DNA of 64,000 bases from Isoetes taiwanensis. Its lineage: Eukaryota; Streptophyta; Lycopodiopsida; Isoetales; Isoetaceae. The notes beneath the pieces are model-generated. The model did no database searches. It saw nothing but the letters and a program-made list of their open reading frames with translations, and was not told the origin of the DNA. The first letter of the stretch is position 1. Every line of letters starts with the position of its first letter. The stretch spans positions 579,171 through 643,170 of the forward strand of contig JAJEKV010000004.1 in assembly GCA_021234155.1 (NCBI GenBank), written 5' to 3'. Shown piece by piece: positions 12,484 to 22,529 of this stretch. A program made the position numbers and the translations under genes.

Positions 12484-13245
12484 TGTTTTTTTATTGTCTT
12501 GGGCTTGTCTATCAAACATTTCTGAGAATTCATGTGTTCTTCTAAAATGCAATTGAGTTCGTGGCCCATTGGTATTTGCCTGTTTGTCAATTTGAGATCC
12601 AAAGCCTTGCTGGTCATCCTAAAGCTCTTCCATTGTGTCTGCAAGTTATCATCTCTATTGCAAATAGGGGTTTCAACTAATATGTCTACATCTTTGAGGA
12701 ATTACAATATTAGTATGGTTGCCAACATCAATCACTTAAAGGAGCTTCATCTTTTTCTTCTGCAACATGGCGAAATTACAGAAGTAAGCATTAAACTATA
12801 GTTGATGCTGGTGCATCAAAGGATTGCCAGTTAGAAACATGTTGTTCGTATTTCTTGATAATGTTTCTCCATCTGAGATTTTTTCGAAGCTAATAGGAAC
12901 GTAACATATAAAAATTATGAGAAAAGTTGGTCCATTGAGGTATGAATAAGGCTGCATCACTAATTACGTTTATTTTCATTTTGTCATCACCTCATGGCAC
13001 CCCAGCCAAATCATTAAATAAACATAAGATCTGCCTTATATACATGTGATCGTCTCAATTCTTCATTTAGTGTCAGAGTAGGATTTGAACCTACAATCTC
13101 ATACCTCAAATGTTTTTGATTGGTGCAAAAGGTATATTTGTACGACATTTAGTGGAGGTAGCAAAATAATTTTGGAGGTATATTTTTGTGATGTATAAAT
13201 TCGTAATTTCTAGAGGAAGTACAATATTGTACAATCTTGGCATAC
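12484..13245. other. intergenic; tRNA-like T-arm word only
   Basis: No gene is supported. At about 13072-13104 the minus strand reads GGTTCAAATCC flanked by complementary GTAG/CTAC bases and resembles the T arm of a tRNA. There is no recognisable A box or anticodon arm, so it is at best a tRNA-derived remnant. Confidence 0.35.
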
Positions 13246-13247
13246 TC

Positions 13248-13252
13248 TGCGC

Positions 13253-13284
<32 letters not shown>

Positions 13285-13296
13285 ATGCGCGCGCGC

Positions 13297-13353
<57 letters not shown>

Positions 13354-13370
13354 TAGATAGATAGATAGTA
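13248..13370. repeat. compound microsatellite (GT)n-(GA)n-(GATA)n
   Basis: A run of GT dinucleotides is followed by a CG-rich interruption, a second GT run, a GA run of about 18 units and a short GATA run. The long serine/threonine-rich open frame over it on the minus strand is an artefact of the repeat. Confidence 0.95.
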
Positions 13371-13690
13371 TTTTAACGTCACGCCACTAGGTAGCATCCA
13401 ACTGGACATGTGACCACACACCACACTACATTGCTTTGTTGGGCCCTGCCCCCAACCACTTTACATTGCGCCTGGGTTTTGAGTTCGTGTGTGTGTGTGA
13501 CCTATAGTTGCTAGACCTAGTGTATTACCACTAGAAAAAACGCCCAGAGAGAGAGAGAGAGAGAGATAGATAGATAGATAGTAGTTTTAACGTCACGCCA
13601 CTAGGCAGCATCCAACTGGACATGTGACCACACACCACACTACATTGACCGGTTGGGCCCTGCCCCCAACCACCTTACATTGCGTCTGTT
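13371..13690. repeat. tandem duplication of about 100 bp, period 214 bp
   Basis: The segment beginning TTTTAACGTCACGCCACTAG at 13371 recurs at 13585 with only a few differences (for example GGTAGC against GGCAGC and TTGCTTTG against TTGACCGG). Both are preceded by (GA)n(GATA)n, so the microsatellite was duplicated with the segment, or the microsatellites mediated the duplication. Confidence 0.9.
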
Positions 13691-13780
13691 GGGATTTGAC
13701 CCCCAACAGTACCGAGTGCGATTCTGGATGGCCTCGAACTCGAGACCATATTGCTAAGGAACTAGTGTGTTACCACTAGA

Positions 13781-13788
<8 letters not shown>
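13691..13788 (-). mobile_element. possible tRNA-derived SINE
   Basis: On the minus strand, reading from about 13788, the sequence CTAGTGGTAACACACTAG resembles a tRNA-type A box. GTCTCGAGTTCGAGGCC follows about 30 bases later and resembles a B box. A related but eroded form lies at about 13460-13545, next to the first unit of the duplication. SINE bodies are hard to recognise without a family alignment, so this is a weak call; an accidental tRNA-like word is the alternative. Confidence 0.35.

Positions 13789-13858
<70 letters not shown>
13786..13858. repeat. (GA)n microsatellite, about 36 units
   Basis: Uninterrupted GA dinucleotide run. Confidence 0.97.
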
Positions 13859-13859
<1 letters not shown>

Positions 13860-13860
<1 letters not shown>

Positions 13861-14685
13861 AATCTTGAACATTTGTCATGAAGCGAGAAGATTCAGCCAA
13901 CACTTGTTAAAAGCAATTCAAAAATGCAGAATCACTTTTAGCAGAATAGCTTAAGAGTGTGGAGAATCTAGATTTGACACATACTTAGGGCTCTAGCTCA
14001 GATGCCTCTCAAGATCTACAAGATAATCATAATTTAAGTATCTTCAAAGTATATACAATACAAGATGGCACTTGGGCTACTGATTGTCAATCTGAACACT
14101 CAACATGGTTAGAAGCTATAATGTCTTAAGCATATAATCATGTTCACGTATTGCTACAAAAGGAATTACTACACATGTTAACACTAAAGAAATTCGATGA
14201 TACAAAAAACAATATCATATGCAAAGGGCAAAGACTTCCACAAATAAGAATCAATATTACTAGCATTGTAGAAATTGACACAAAATGCTTCTCCTTCAGC
14301 CATGCTAAATCCTTTAAATAAATTTGGCATTTCAACATGGTAAAGAAATGGCAGTGGGAGTGATTGACCCTTGTAGGTTGGGTAATATTTTTCTTTTGCG
14401 GAGGATAAACAAGTCTATTATACTGAGTAAAAGCTTACATGACTACATAGCAAATAAACATCTTCCTGCACAAGTTTGAAGAAGGGTAGCTAGGAGTTAA
14501 CCTACAACCTTATATGGTCTTGAGGATTCCTAGCCACTAGAGTTTGGTAAAAGTATCCCAGGCCATCTCTTTTTGGGTGGCCTCACAATAATGCATGCAT
14601 GCATTTGTATTTTCTTAAACACCTCACAAGAGAATTCACCAATTGTGTGCATAAGGTGTGTGAAAATTGCTGCTCTCCTTCCCAC
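13860..14685. other. intergenic, nothing recognised
   Basis: No coding signal is supported. The stretch ends where LINE homology begins. Confidence 0.4.
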
Positions 14686-14689
14686 CCAT

Positions 14690-15690
14690 AGGCCATCAGT
14701 CAATACCGCTCCTTCCTCAAGAACAAGAAAGCCAGATACCTCGCAGAGCATCAGCAACAGATGTTTGGTCTCCTGGATCGGCACTCCAAGACATTCTGGA
14801 GAAGGGTCTTGAGCAAGACTGCACAGCCCACAGGGAACATCACCTCGGAGCAATGGGCACAAAGATTTTGCAACAGCTTTTTACGACCGCTCGGGGCGGA
14901 CACCATCCCTCCACAGAGATAGGCATGGCTCGGGTCATCCGCAGAGGGGATGTCATCATGGGTCTACAACGCCTAGCTAATGGGAAGGCAGCAGATTTAT
15001 ATGGCATGGCGTAACTTCGAAATGGGTTTGGGCCTCCACCGTGCCTGTCCCTCACGGCATTATTCAATAAAGCATTGCAAGAAGGCTTCCCTCCCAAAAT
15101 GGACCATTAGTAGAGTTGTGCCCATATACAATGCGGGGGGACCCTCAATGCCCGCCAACTATCGCACTATTATGGTCAGCTCTCTCTTTGCAAAACCGCT
15201 ATCGGCATCCTTGAGCAACGGCTGACAATATGGGCAGAGGAGGCAGATGTGCAAGCTCTCACACAGGCAGGCTTTCGGCCCAGGCATTCCACCATTGATC
15301 ATATCTTCACTCTGCGCACATTGATTGAGGATAGCAGGAATCACCGACAAAACCTGTACTGTTGTTTCGTGGATTTCGCAAAAGCTTTTGACACAGTGCC
15401 CCGGGACAGGTTATGGAACTAGCTCGGGAGCTGGGGACCCCCTTGACTTGCAGAATGCAGTATACAGGCTATAGGAGGCATGCTCAGGCCGTATCACATC
15501 GTCAGGACAGCCGGTAATCAGTAATATTGGAGTGCGTCAGGGTTGCCCCCTCTCCCCCACACTCTTTGGTCTATACATTGACCAGCTGGAAGATTGGCTC
15601 TCTGAGCATGGAGGTGCGGGCGCCCATCTTATGCATTTCACAATCCGGCAACTCATATATAAGCACAATTTCATTATTTTTGGACAATAC
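14690..15690 (+). mobile_element. LINE retrotransposon, reverse-transcriptase part (copy B, degenerate)
   Basis: The translated pieces follow the order of a LINE ORF2. First comes the linker after the endonuclease (RYLAEHQQQMFGLLDRHSKT, then TSEQWAQRFCNSFLRPLGAD). The finger region follows (VVPIYNAGGPSMPANYRTIM), then QAGFRPRHSTIDHIFTLRTL and motif A (CCFVDFAKAFDTVPRDRLW, with the first catalytic aspartate). Last is motif B (GVRQGCPLSPTLFGLYIDQL). The frame changes several times and contains stops, for example after DRLWN. Where the catalytic YADD box should follow, the sequence reads IYKHNF and LINE homology fades. The copy is dead and has no 3' end here; the missing downstream part resembles what reappears at 19845. 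Confidence 0.88.
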
Positions 15691-16716
15691 CTGAATTTAT
15701 GGACCATTTTTTAAATTCTCGCATCAATGACTCTTTTCTATATACTAATTGACATCCCCTGCGAGTGCTGCATATGCCTCCGCAGCATGCACGGGTATCT
15801 TGATAGTATTGGGTATCTTCTTCTTGTTTGACAGTTCCCAAGCATAGTCGATAGTCTCTATCTCTATGTAGTCACTAGCAGTCATAGGCTTCCATCTCCC
15901 ACGTCGGATACAAGACATCATCAATGCATAGGTTTATCCTTTCACGGACCAATGCTCCTCGCGGCGATGGCTTGACGCTTCGTGGTACATGACCGGTCAT
16001 TCTCAAACTAAAAAAACTAGAGGCCCAGCGTGCCCATTCAACCTCTCATCATCATCACAGATCTGCACATGTTATTGAAATGTGTAAAAGATATGAAATC
16101 ACATACCTATTTTTGTTTTGTACAAATGAATCATCCAGTTGCAAGAGAAATCTCATGGCAAGAGAAATCTCATGGCTCATCAAATGGACATTCATGTTCT
16201 TACAGTGAGACTGCCGATATTTGGACAATAGATAGTGTCAACTTCGATGAAAGTGCCTTCTTGTCAAATAGTCCAGTATCTCAAGTCTTGGATGGCATAT
16301 ATAGCTTTGTCATTGTAGTAGTCCATATATAATGAAATAGTCCAAAAATGAATGTTGAGACTGCTAGGCAAATAGAATCCTTGGGTGTCGAACACAACCA
16401 TAGTATTCAATCCTAGAAACAGGTCACATACTGTAAGATCCAGGTCTGCAAAGGATACAAAACCCTTTCCCGAAGGTATTGTGATCCCATACCTCTATTT
16501 ATGAGCATTTATCCTCTCCTAGAGTGTATAATCCTGACTTCAAACACCTCTTACACCGTGTTCATATCTGCGCTCGCCTCGTTTCCAAGCACGAAACACA
16601 TATGAAAATTATATCAAAACTTGGTGAAATGATCTTAAAAAAATACAGAAAGAAAGAGAGAGAGAGATTGAGCCTCAGCCCAATTTGATAAGCCCAAATT
16701 GGAATTTGGTGCATCC
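15691..16716. other. between LINE copies, nothing recognised
   Basis: No gene is supported. A small open frame at 16030-16332 (+) includes a doubled AAGAGAAATCTCATGGC (16144-16172) and has no recognisable domain. Confidence 0.35.
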
Positions 16717-16818
16717 AAATTGGGCGGGCGCCCAATTTGAGGTCTTTTTTTTTTTTTTTTGCCCTTAAATTGGACGCCCACCCAATTTGGACGCATGAAA
16801 TTGGGCGTTCGCCCATTT
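16717..16818. repeat. cluster of three 21-22-bp palindromes (AAATTGGGCG...CGCCCAATTT type)
   Basis: Copies start at 16717, 16767 and 16798. The first is an exact palindrome with 10-base arms AAATTGGGCG and CGCCCAATTT around two central bases. The other two differ at a few positions. Further half-sites (CCCAATTTG, CCAAATTGG) lie at 16679-16705 and 16863-16875. The same palindrome recurs at 18131-18397 and 19375-19396. Confidence 0.85.
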
Positions 16819-18130
16819 AAGACTCTCCATATTGGTCGTCCGCTCTGTTTTAGGGCACAAGCTCCAAATTGGACCCCCAAACAACTTGCCTAGCAACTTT
16901 GGGCCACCAAGTTGGGCGCGTGCTGAGCCATATATGTTCACTTCCAAGCACCCCATCTGACAACAACAATATCTACACATGTCTAATACAAACTCTACCA
17001 CAACTAGCTATGTGATTTCAAACAACAAAAACTCTTACCTCATCTTCAAGCCTACAGATGGACTATCACCTCATGATCATTGTGTCATTGCAGGCTGTAA
17101 TAAGCTTACAGAAACATGGGTACTTAGATTTTCATTAGCCAGAATGCTCAATGATACATTAGAGTTACTTAACAAATACTCTAGAATTGCAAGAAAATGG
17201 CAAAGAAAACATGGAAGTACTAGCGGATTACACTAGCGCATGCTACATGCTAATGAAAACACGAAAACTTACATTGTGGAGGCAAAGCGCCTAGTTGAGA
17301 GTCTGTCCACAAGCCTAGTTGAGAGCTATCCACAAGCGCCTAGTTGAAGGATGCAATGACAGATGGCGAGATGCCTGGAGGCAATATTGAGTTGAGGGGG
17401 GAAATTTGAATTTTAATTTGAATTTTGACTACCACGTGAGAGGTCGACGTGGCCACTTTAATTTGAAATTTGAAATGCTCATGAGAAGGTGGGTTTTTGT
17501 GACGATTATGGGCCCACCAAATATTACCTATACTTTTTACTAGTTCCACGTGTCCATCATGCATGCAGTCTTTTTGAACTTATTTTTGCTCATATTAAGA
17601 CCTCATTTGAAAGGTGCAAGGTGGTCTTTTCTTCCTGCATTCTGTGGTCCTCCTCCACCAGGGCGCCTACCATCTAGAAGACATTTTGAAGGGTTTTTGC
17701 TTGTTCAAGACTGCTAAAGGTAGGCACACCTTTTTTATCTATTGTTTTTTATACTTTTTGTATAGATGTCCACATCTCCCTTGTATTTTGGCATGCATTG
17801 AACGTTAAAAGGATGGTATTATGTGCATAAGCCATTAAAAGTGTGAGGAGGATACCATGTTAGGTAAAAGATTTGATACACATAAGTAATGTTAATAATA
17901 ATCAAATAAAAAAGAAATGATTGAAGCATGAGCTTAACTATAACATTTGATGGACATTAGAAACGATAAATTAAAGAAATGGTTGGAATATGTTCAATGA
18001 ATGATTGAAGTGTGCTTCGAAGTCATCTGAAGCAATATCTGGCGTATTGAATACAAACATATGAATAAACTTTATATATTGTAATGTACATATTGTTCAG
18101 CTTATATTTGAAGTAAACAGCTTGTACCTG
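16819..18130. other. intergenic, nothing recognised
   Basis: No gene is supported. The stretch 17396-17480 repeats AATTTGAATTTT words around CCACGTGAGAGGTCGACGTGG-like sequence, a small inverted repeat with an ACGT core. Confidence 0.35.
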
Positions 18131-18397
18131 AAATTGGGCGACCGCCCAATTTCAAGGCCCCTAACAAAGGTCTGGTCTTGTCTATCTTGTGAAGTCGGGT
18201 AACTCAAATAGGCCGACCGCCCAGTTTAGAGGCCCCATACAACTGAAACCTTACTTTTTTGCATATTTCTGATAACCTGTCTGGCAAGAAATTAGGCGAC
18301 CGCCCAATTTGCAGGACCATCATTTTTTTTTACCTCTTGTCTTGAGTAGTCTATAACTGAGTCTTGTCTGGCAGGAAATCTGGCGACCGCCCAATTT
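18131..18397. repeat. four regularly spaced 22-bp palindromes
   Basis: Copies start at 18131, 18206, 18289 and 18376 (spacings 75, 83 and 87 bases). All carry the centre GCGACCGCCC or CCGACCGCCC with AAAT and AATTT or AGTTT ends, and most are followed by GCAGG or AAGGCC words. The last two also share the upstream GTCTGGCA word, so a degenerate unit of about 85 bp has been duplicated. Confidence 0.85.
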
Positions 18398-18540
18398 GCA
18401 GGCCATTGCAATTCCTTGTGCCCAAATCCTTGTGCATGATTGATTTCTGGAACCACATTTCCCATTCGGCTTCACATCAATTTGCCTGCCGGATATGCTC
18501 TTTGAAGCAATTCGATGATGCGTAACCCATTAAACTTAAT

Positions 18541-18630
18541 ATTTTCTTACATCCTTAGAAGTAGACATACCTCAAAACAAGCACCATTTTCTTACATCCT
18601 TAGAAGTAGACATACCTCAAAACAAGCACC
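18541..18630. repeat. exact tandem duplication of 45 bp
   Basis: The unit ATTTTCTTACATCC...AAAACAAGCACC (18541-18585) is repeated exactly at 18586-18630. The lack of differences suggests a recent event. Confidence 0.95.
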
Positions 18631-19092
18631 ATTTGAACCGAATCCTTCTGAAGAAATTTGCTTCCCCTTATCCTTATAATTCACAACGATCATGGCTGCA
18701 TCTACAGCTCCAGGAACTACTTTGAAGGGCCATAGCTTCAATATACTGCACAATAGAAAACGGCCTTTCCAATTAATCGCTTTGCAGCAAAGAAAGGAAT
18801 ACTAGCAAGATTCATGGCAGCCTCAATCTCGGCTGCATCTCAGATGAAACGTCGTGCCTGTACAAATGAAGGAGTGATTCTGCTGCCCTGTTCATCGGGG
18901 ATGGTTTCAATCCGGTCATGGCGCCAAGCTCCAACACATGAATAACTCTATACTAAATAAAAACACTCAGTTCCACAAGCTTCTTCTTCTGAATTGCTTC
19001 TTCTTCCACGAGCCTGTGCTCCCATACTCGATGCCTGTGCTGCCATACCCGATGCCTATGCTGCCATACCATACCCGATAATGTCGCCGCCA

Positions 19093-19188
19093 TAGCTCGA
19101 AGCTGTTAGGGTTAGCAGTTAGGGTTAGGTTACGTTAGGTTAGCTCGAAGCTGTTAGGGTTAGCAGCTAGGTTAGGTTGCGTTAGATT
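19093..19188. repeat. 48-bp tandem duplication rich in TTAGGG words
   Basis: TAGCTCGAAGCTGTTAGGGT starts at 19093 and again at 19141. Each unit contains TTAGGGTTAG and GTTAGGTT words. It is short and irregular and is not a telomere array (the usual plant unit is TTTAGGG). Confidence 0.85.
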
Positions 19189-19374
19189 TAATTGTGAAAT
19201 TGATTTTTCGAACTTAATTTTAATTCTTTAGTTAGGCAATGCATTTTTTCTTAAAAAAATTCATCTATCTATCTTAGTTAATTGAATTTCTTTTTGCATC
19301 ATGCCCCTTTAGGCAACACTTCCGCAACATTAAATCTGACATTCTTGAATGTCATCGGACGTGAAGCTAGACTT

Positions 19375-19396
19375 AAATAAGGCGGTCGCCCAATTT
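19375..19396. repeat. single 22-bp palindrome of the same family
   Basis: AAATAAGGCGG and TCGCCCAATTT form the eighth copy of the palindrome family seen at 16717 and 18131. Confidence 0.8.
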
Positions 19397-19677
19397 CACA
19401 CTTGTATGTCCCTCTCGATAACCTATTACAATACTAACATTTAACTGGGTATGTGCAGGAAAATAGCAATAATCCCATTAGGATCGCTAAATGGGAGACT
19501 CGCTCTTTGCCGCATTTGCAAAACAAAGCTTGACTAGCAACACCTCTTATACTGAAAAAAGCTTTTTAACACGAAGAGTTCTTTGTGTCTTCCTTGGCTT
19601 AATAGAAACAACACCTGCCATCTCACCTACCTGCACATTTCCCGAAAATTTGCATCATTCTATTAAAAACAATAAAA

Positions 19678-19746
19678 ACAATAGGCCGATAGGCCGATTG
19701 GTCTCCGTGGACGATAAAAACAATTCTATTCTATTCTATTCTATTA
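19678..19746 (+). mobile_element. LINE 3' tail fragment (copy C)
   Basis: The words GGCCGATTGGTCTCCGTGGA and the following (TTCTA)n run match the last bases of the LINE copy that ends at about 21105. Only the tail is present, so this is an extremely 5'-truncated insertion, or the remains of a separate copy next to copy D. Confidence 0.75.
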
Positions 19747-19844
19747 AAAAAAACAATAATATTCCAGAAATTTGCGTTAATTTCGGAGGCGTATGGACTC
19801 AGGGAAAGTCCATATATAATGAAACAGTGCTTATAGGCCTATAC

Positions 19845-21105
19845 TCTAGAGGACATGCATCGTCACCTGGATGCTCTTGACACTTTTTGCCAATTCACTG
19901 GCATGCGAGTTAACTTGGCCAAAACTAGGGTGCTGCTAGTTTCATCATCCCGTCAGCCAAGGCTTCCCTCATTCACTTACCAGGAACAAGATGTAGAGGT
20001 GGCTCCGACCTACAAGTACTTGGGGATCGAGTTCTCTGCTACCACCCAATCGATGGTGCCATCGGGTTCTGGGGTCCTGTGGGTTGGATTAAAGGATTAT
20101 ATGCCATGCGAAACAACATCACAAAGCGAGTTGTATGCAGGGGCACCGATCCACACTTGTTTGGGCCTTGGTCGAGCCGTCCTCTTGTATGGGGCGGAAG
20201 TGTGGGGTTCGATGATATCCCTCAACACTGAATGACCTCGGCAGTGCGTAAAGCCTTCTTAGCACGAGCCCTTGGGGTAAAGTCCACAGCCCCATACCGC
20301 ATCCTACTCCGGGAGACATTTTTCTACCCCTTCAACGGGCTACATTGGAACGCCATATTATTTACTTCCAGAAGGTGGTCGCTATGGGTGATACACGTTT
20401 GCCCAACCTTGCTTTGGCCATGGCAATGGGTCCCCAACGCCTCAAAGCTTCTTTGGAAGGACAAACAAGCTCGCGGTTCTCCATTTGGGGTATGCAGAAC
20501 AAGCGGTCGCGTACATGTAAGGACAAAGAAAGATCACAAGGCACTTAAGCTGTACCTAGATGCTACTTTCCTTCGCAAGCTCTGTGATGCAGATGCTCTG
20601 ACGCGCGAGGGCAGGCTTATAGCTTCCATTCGCACGGGTGCACATCGTCTCCGCATTAAGACAGGACGTTGGGCTCGGGAAGCACGGGAGGAAAGGCTTT
20701 GCCAGTGTTGCCACCAGGGCGCCATTGAGGATGTCATGCCCTCCAGATCTGCCCAGCGTTTGCCCATATCCGAGAGCGGTATGCTCGATTACTAGTCCTT
20801 GGCCAACCGTTGCATAAGTTATTGAATACGGCATCAGTGGGTTTGTTGGGGTCATACCTCCAGGAGGTTATGGACGCATGGACTCAGTTGTGTTGTCCGG
20901 GGCGGTATCGAATTCTCCTATACAATTGTACAGCGTGCCAGCATACTTATTACTGTTTAAGGTTTTTCCCTCGAAAACCCTTTGGGGCGGGGTTTTTTAA
21001 TCCTGTCAGTAATACGCTTGCTGCTCTCTTTTTATTTGGGTCCCATAGGCCAATCGGTCTCCGTGGACGCTAAAAAATCTATTCTATTCTATTCTATTCT
21101 TCTTT
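19845..21105 (+). mobile_element. LINE retrotransposon, 3' part (copy D)
   Basis: The copy starts with the reverse-transcriptase thumb region (HRHLDALDTFCQFTGMRVNL, AKTRVLLVSS, then TYKYLGIEF). It runs through about 250 codons in three consecutive frames (19855-20235, 20232-20795, 20810-21073). It includes RLCQCCHQGAIEDV, a likely C-terminal cysteine/histidine motif, and ends with GLLGSYLQEVMDAW. The 3' untranslated part ends in a (TTCTA)n tail at about 21080-21105. The frame breaks show it is inactive. It begins roughly where copy B (14690-15690) stops, so the two could be halves of one insertion. Confidence 0.88.
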
Positions 21106-21150
21106 TCCAGATAATCCACAAAGTGCATGCTCTGATTATTTGTATACATA

Positions 21151-21220
21151 AATGATCTCTTTGTGTTAATTCCGGGGAGGAAACAGGGCGGAGGCGCTGA
21201 ATCAACACAAAGAGATTATT
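21151..21220. repeat. hairpin with 22-base arms and a GC-rich loop
   Basis: The arms 21151-21172 and 21199-21220 pair with two mismatches (arm core TCTCTTTGTGTT against AACACAAAGAGA). The loop contains GGAAACAGGGCG (21179-21190) followed by GCGC (21194-21197). The same loop core occurs in a second hairpin at 24533-24596. Confidence 0.75.
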
Positions 21221-21664
21221 AATGCAACGTGAATGTAAGGTAACTACACTTCTGCGGGTTAAATCGGCAGAATGCTGGGTGAAATTGTGGGTAAAACAAC
21301 TGAATCGTTGGGTAAATTTCTTGTCGCAAAAGAACGACGTGGTAAAATTTCTTGCCGCAGAGGGCAAGATCGTGGTTAACAATCTCTAAAAGAATTGTTG
21401 CTAGATGGCATCACGCCAGAGGTGGTTGAGGCAGAATTGTAGATACCATACATTTACGGAAAGCAATGGGTTTAGTGTGCTGTATTTATTATGTAGGCAG
21501 GGTGATTGGAATGACAAGGGGATAGAAGTTGTTGATGAGGTCGGCCCGGGGTGGGACCATGCAAGTCACGGGTAATAAGGGGCACTTTGCACTGGGGCGT
21601 CCGGCAGAAGAGAGAGTCCTTTTTATATGCATGTTGGGAGGCTAGGCAAAGTGAAGGAAGAGAA
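21221..21664. promoter_or_regulatory. upstream region of the lipid-transfer-protein gene
   Basis: No coding signal is supported. TTTTTATATGC at about 21619-21629 is a possible TATA box 35-45 bases before the chosen start codon; TGTATTTATTATG at about 21481 is an alternative. Confidence 0.3.
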
Positions 21665-21961
21665 ATGGGTATGGCGAAGAGAGGCTTGTTGATGGTAGTG
21701 GCAACTCTGTTTTTGATGGAAGTGGCGAATGGGCAGGGCCGGAACTCGCCGCTGTGCAACCAAAATCAGCTCACCGTCTGCTATTCTTCAATGGGCCTGC
21801 GAGAGCCCAAGCCCGAATGCTGCCAGGCCCTCCGCAATGTAGCCAGCCCCGAATGTGTCTGCACTCCCGAATACCCCGGCCGCACCCCTTTCGACGTTAT
21901 TCTTCCAATCGCCCAATCTTGCAAGATCACTGTCCATACCGGCGGCAAATGTCCATGGTGA
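21665..21961 (+). CDS. secreted eight-cysteine lipid-transfer-like protein
   Basis: A 98-residue protein of the plant non-specific lipid-transfer protein/prolamin superfamily. Such proteins are small, secreted, disulfide-stabilised and bind lipids in a hydrophobic cavity; they act in the cell wall, cuticle or signalling. Residues 1 to about 24 form a signal peptide (KRGLLMVVATLFLMEVANG). The mature part has all eight cysteines in the family order: LC, VC, ECC, ECVC, SC, KC. The residue between the paired cysteines of CxC is valine. There is no hydrophobic C-terminal extension, so no GPI anchor is indicated. I chose the ATG at 21665; the next ATG (21671) would shorten the signal by two residues. 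The frame also opens upstream to 21551, but that part does not look like a leader. The stop TGA at 21959-21961 is retained even if a GT there were used as a splice donor. Confidence 0.88.
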   Translation: MGMAKRGLLMVVATLFLMEVANGQGRNSPLCNQNQLTVCYSSMGLREPKPECCQALRNVASPECVCTPEYPGRTPFDVILPIAQSCKITVHTGGKCPW

Positions 21962-21979
21962 TTCATTTTATTTTTCTTT

Positions 21980-22260
21980 TCACGTTAAAATTCTATCTAT
22001 CTATCTATCTGTGTTGTTTTTGCTTAGTTTTCTTTGAAAAATACTTTATTTTCCTCGTTTTCTTTCTCCATTTTCTTTTTTTTTTCCCTATGGACGTTAA
22101 AATTCATTCATTCTATCTATCTGTCTGTCTATCTGTTTTCTTTGGAACATACATTCATTCAATCTATCTATCTATCTCTCTTTCTGTTTTCTTTGGAAAG
22201 TACTCTTCTCTTTGGAAAGTACTCTTCTGTCTGTTTTCTTTGGAACATACATACATTCAT

Positions 22261-22351
<91 letters not shown>

Positions 22352-22480
22352 GTTTGTTTCTCTGTCTGTTTTCTTTGGAAAGTACTCTGTGTTTTTGCTC
22401 ATTTTCTTTCTCCCCATTTCCTCTGTTCTCTTCTTCATTACTCTGTTTTGTTGTTTGTGCAGAAATGGAGACCAAATGAA
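21980..22480. repeat. TCTA/CTTT-rich region with a (TCTA)n microsatellite at 22257-22352
   Basis: A core of about 24 TCTA units is flanked by TCTG, TTCTTTGGAA(A/C) and TCTATC words repeated irregularly. It lies just behind the lipid-transfer-protein stop codon. The run ends near a good splice acceptor (TTTGTGCAG at about 22462), so it may be an intron within the 3' UTR. The long tyrosine/leucine/serine-rich open frames through it are repeat artefacts. Confidence 0.9.
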
Positions 22481-22529
22481 GATGCAGTGCTCTGCGCAGC
22501 CTAAAGCTCTGCAAGGATGTACAGAATAA

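Noticed and set aside
13072-13104. tRNA gene suggested by a GGTTCAAATCC T arm
   Set aside because: No acceptor stem, D arm or anticodon arm can be built around it.
13149-13424. Minus-strand open frame with His-Thr and Ser-Leu runs
   Set aside because: Direct translation of GT and GA microsatellites.
14530-15097. Minus-strand open frames opposite the LINE
   Set aside because: Shadows of the plus-strand reverse-transcriptase sequence.
18131-18397. Regularly spaced palindromic repeats resembling a CRISPR array
   Set aside because: The copies are diverged, only four are in regular order, spacers share sequence, and the window is a plant nuclear genome.
19093-19188. Interstitial telomere from TTAGGG words
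   Set aside because: Two 48-bp units only, irregular words, and not the common plant TTTAGGG unit.
20534-20855. Minus-strand frames of 77 and 99 codons
   Set aside because: Antisense shadows of the LINE 3' coding part.
22034-22504. 156-codon and overlapping 241-codon open frames rich in Tyr, Leu, Ser and Ile
   Set aside because: They run through the (TCTA)n array; three frames stay open only because the repeat lacks stop codons in them.
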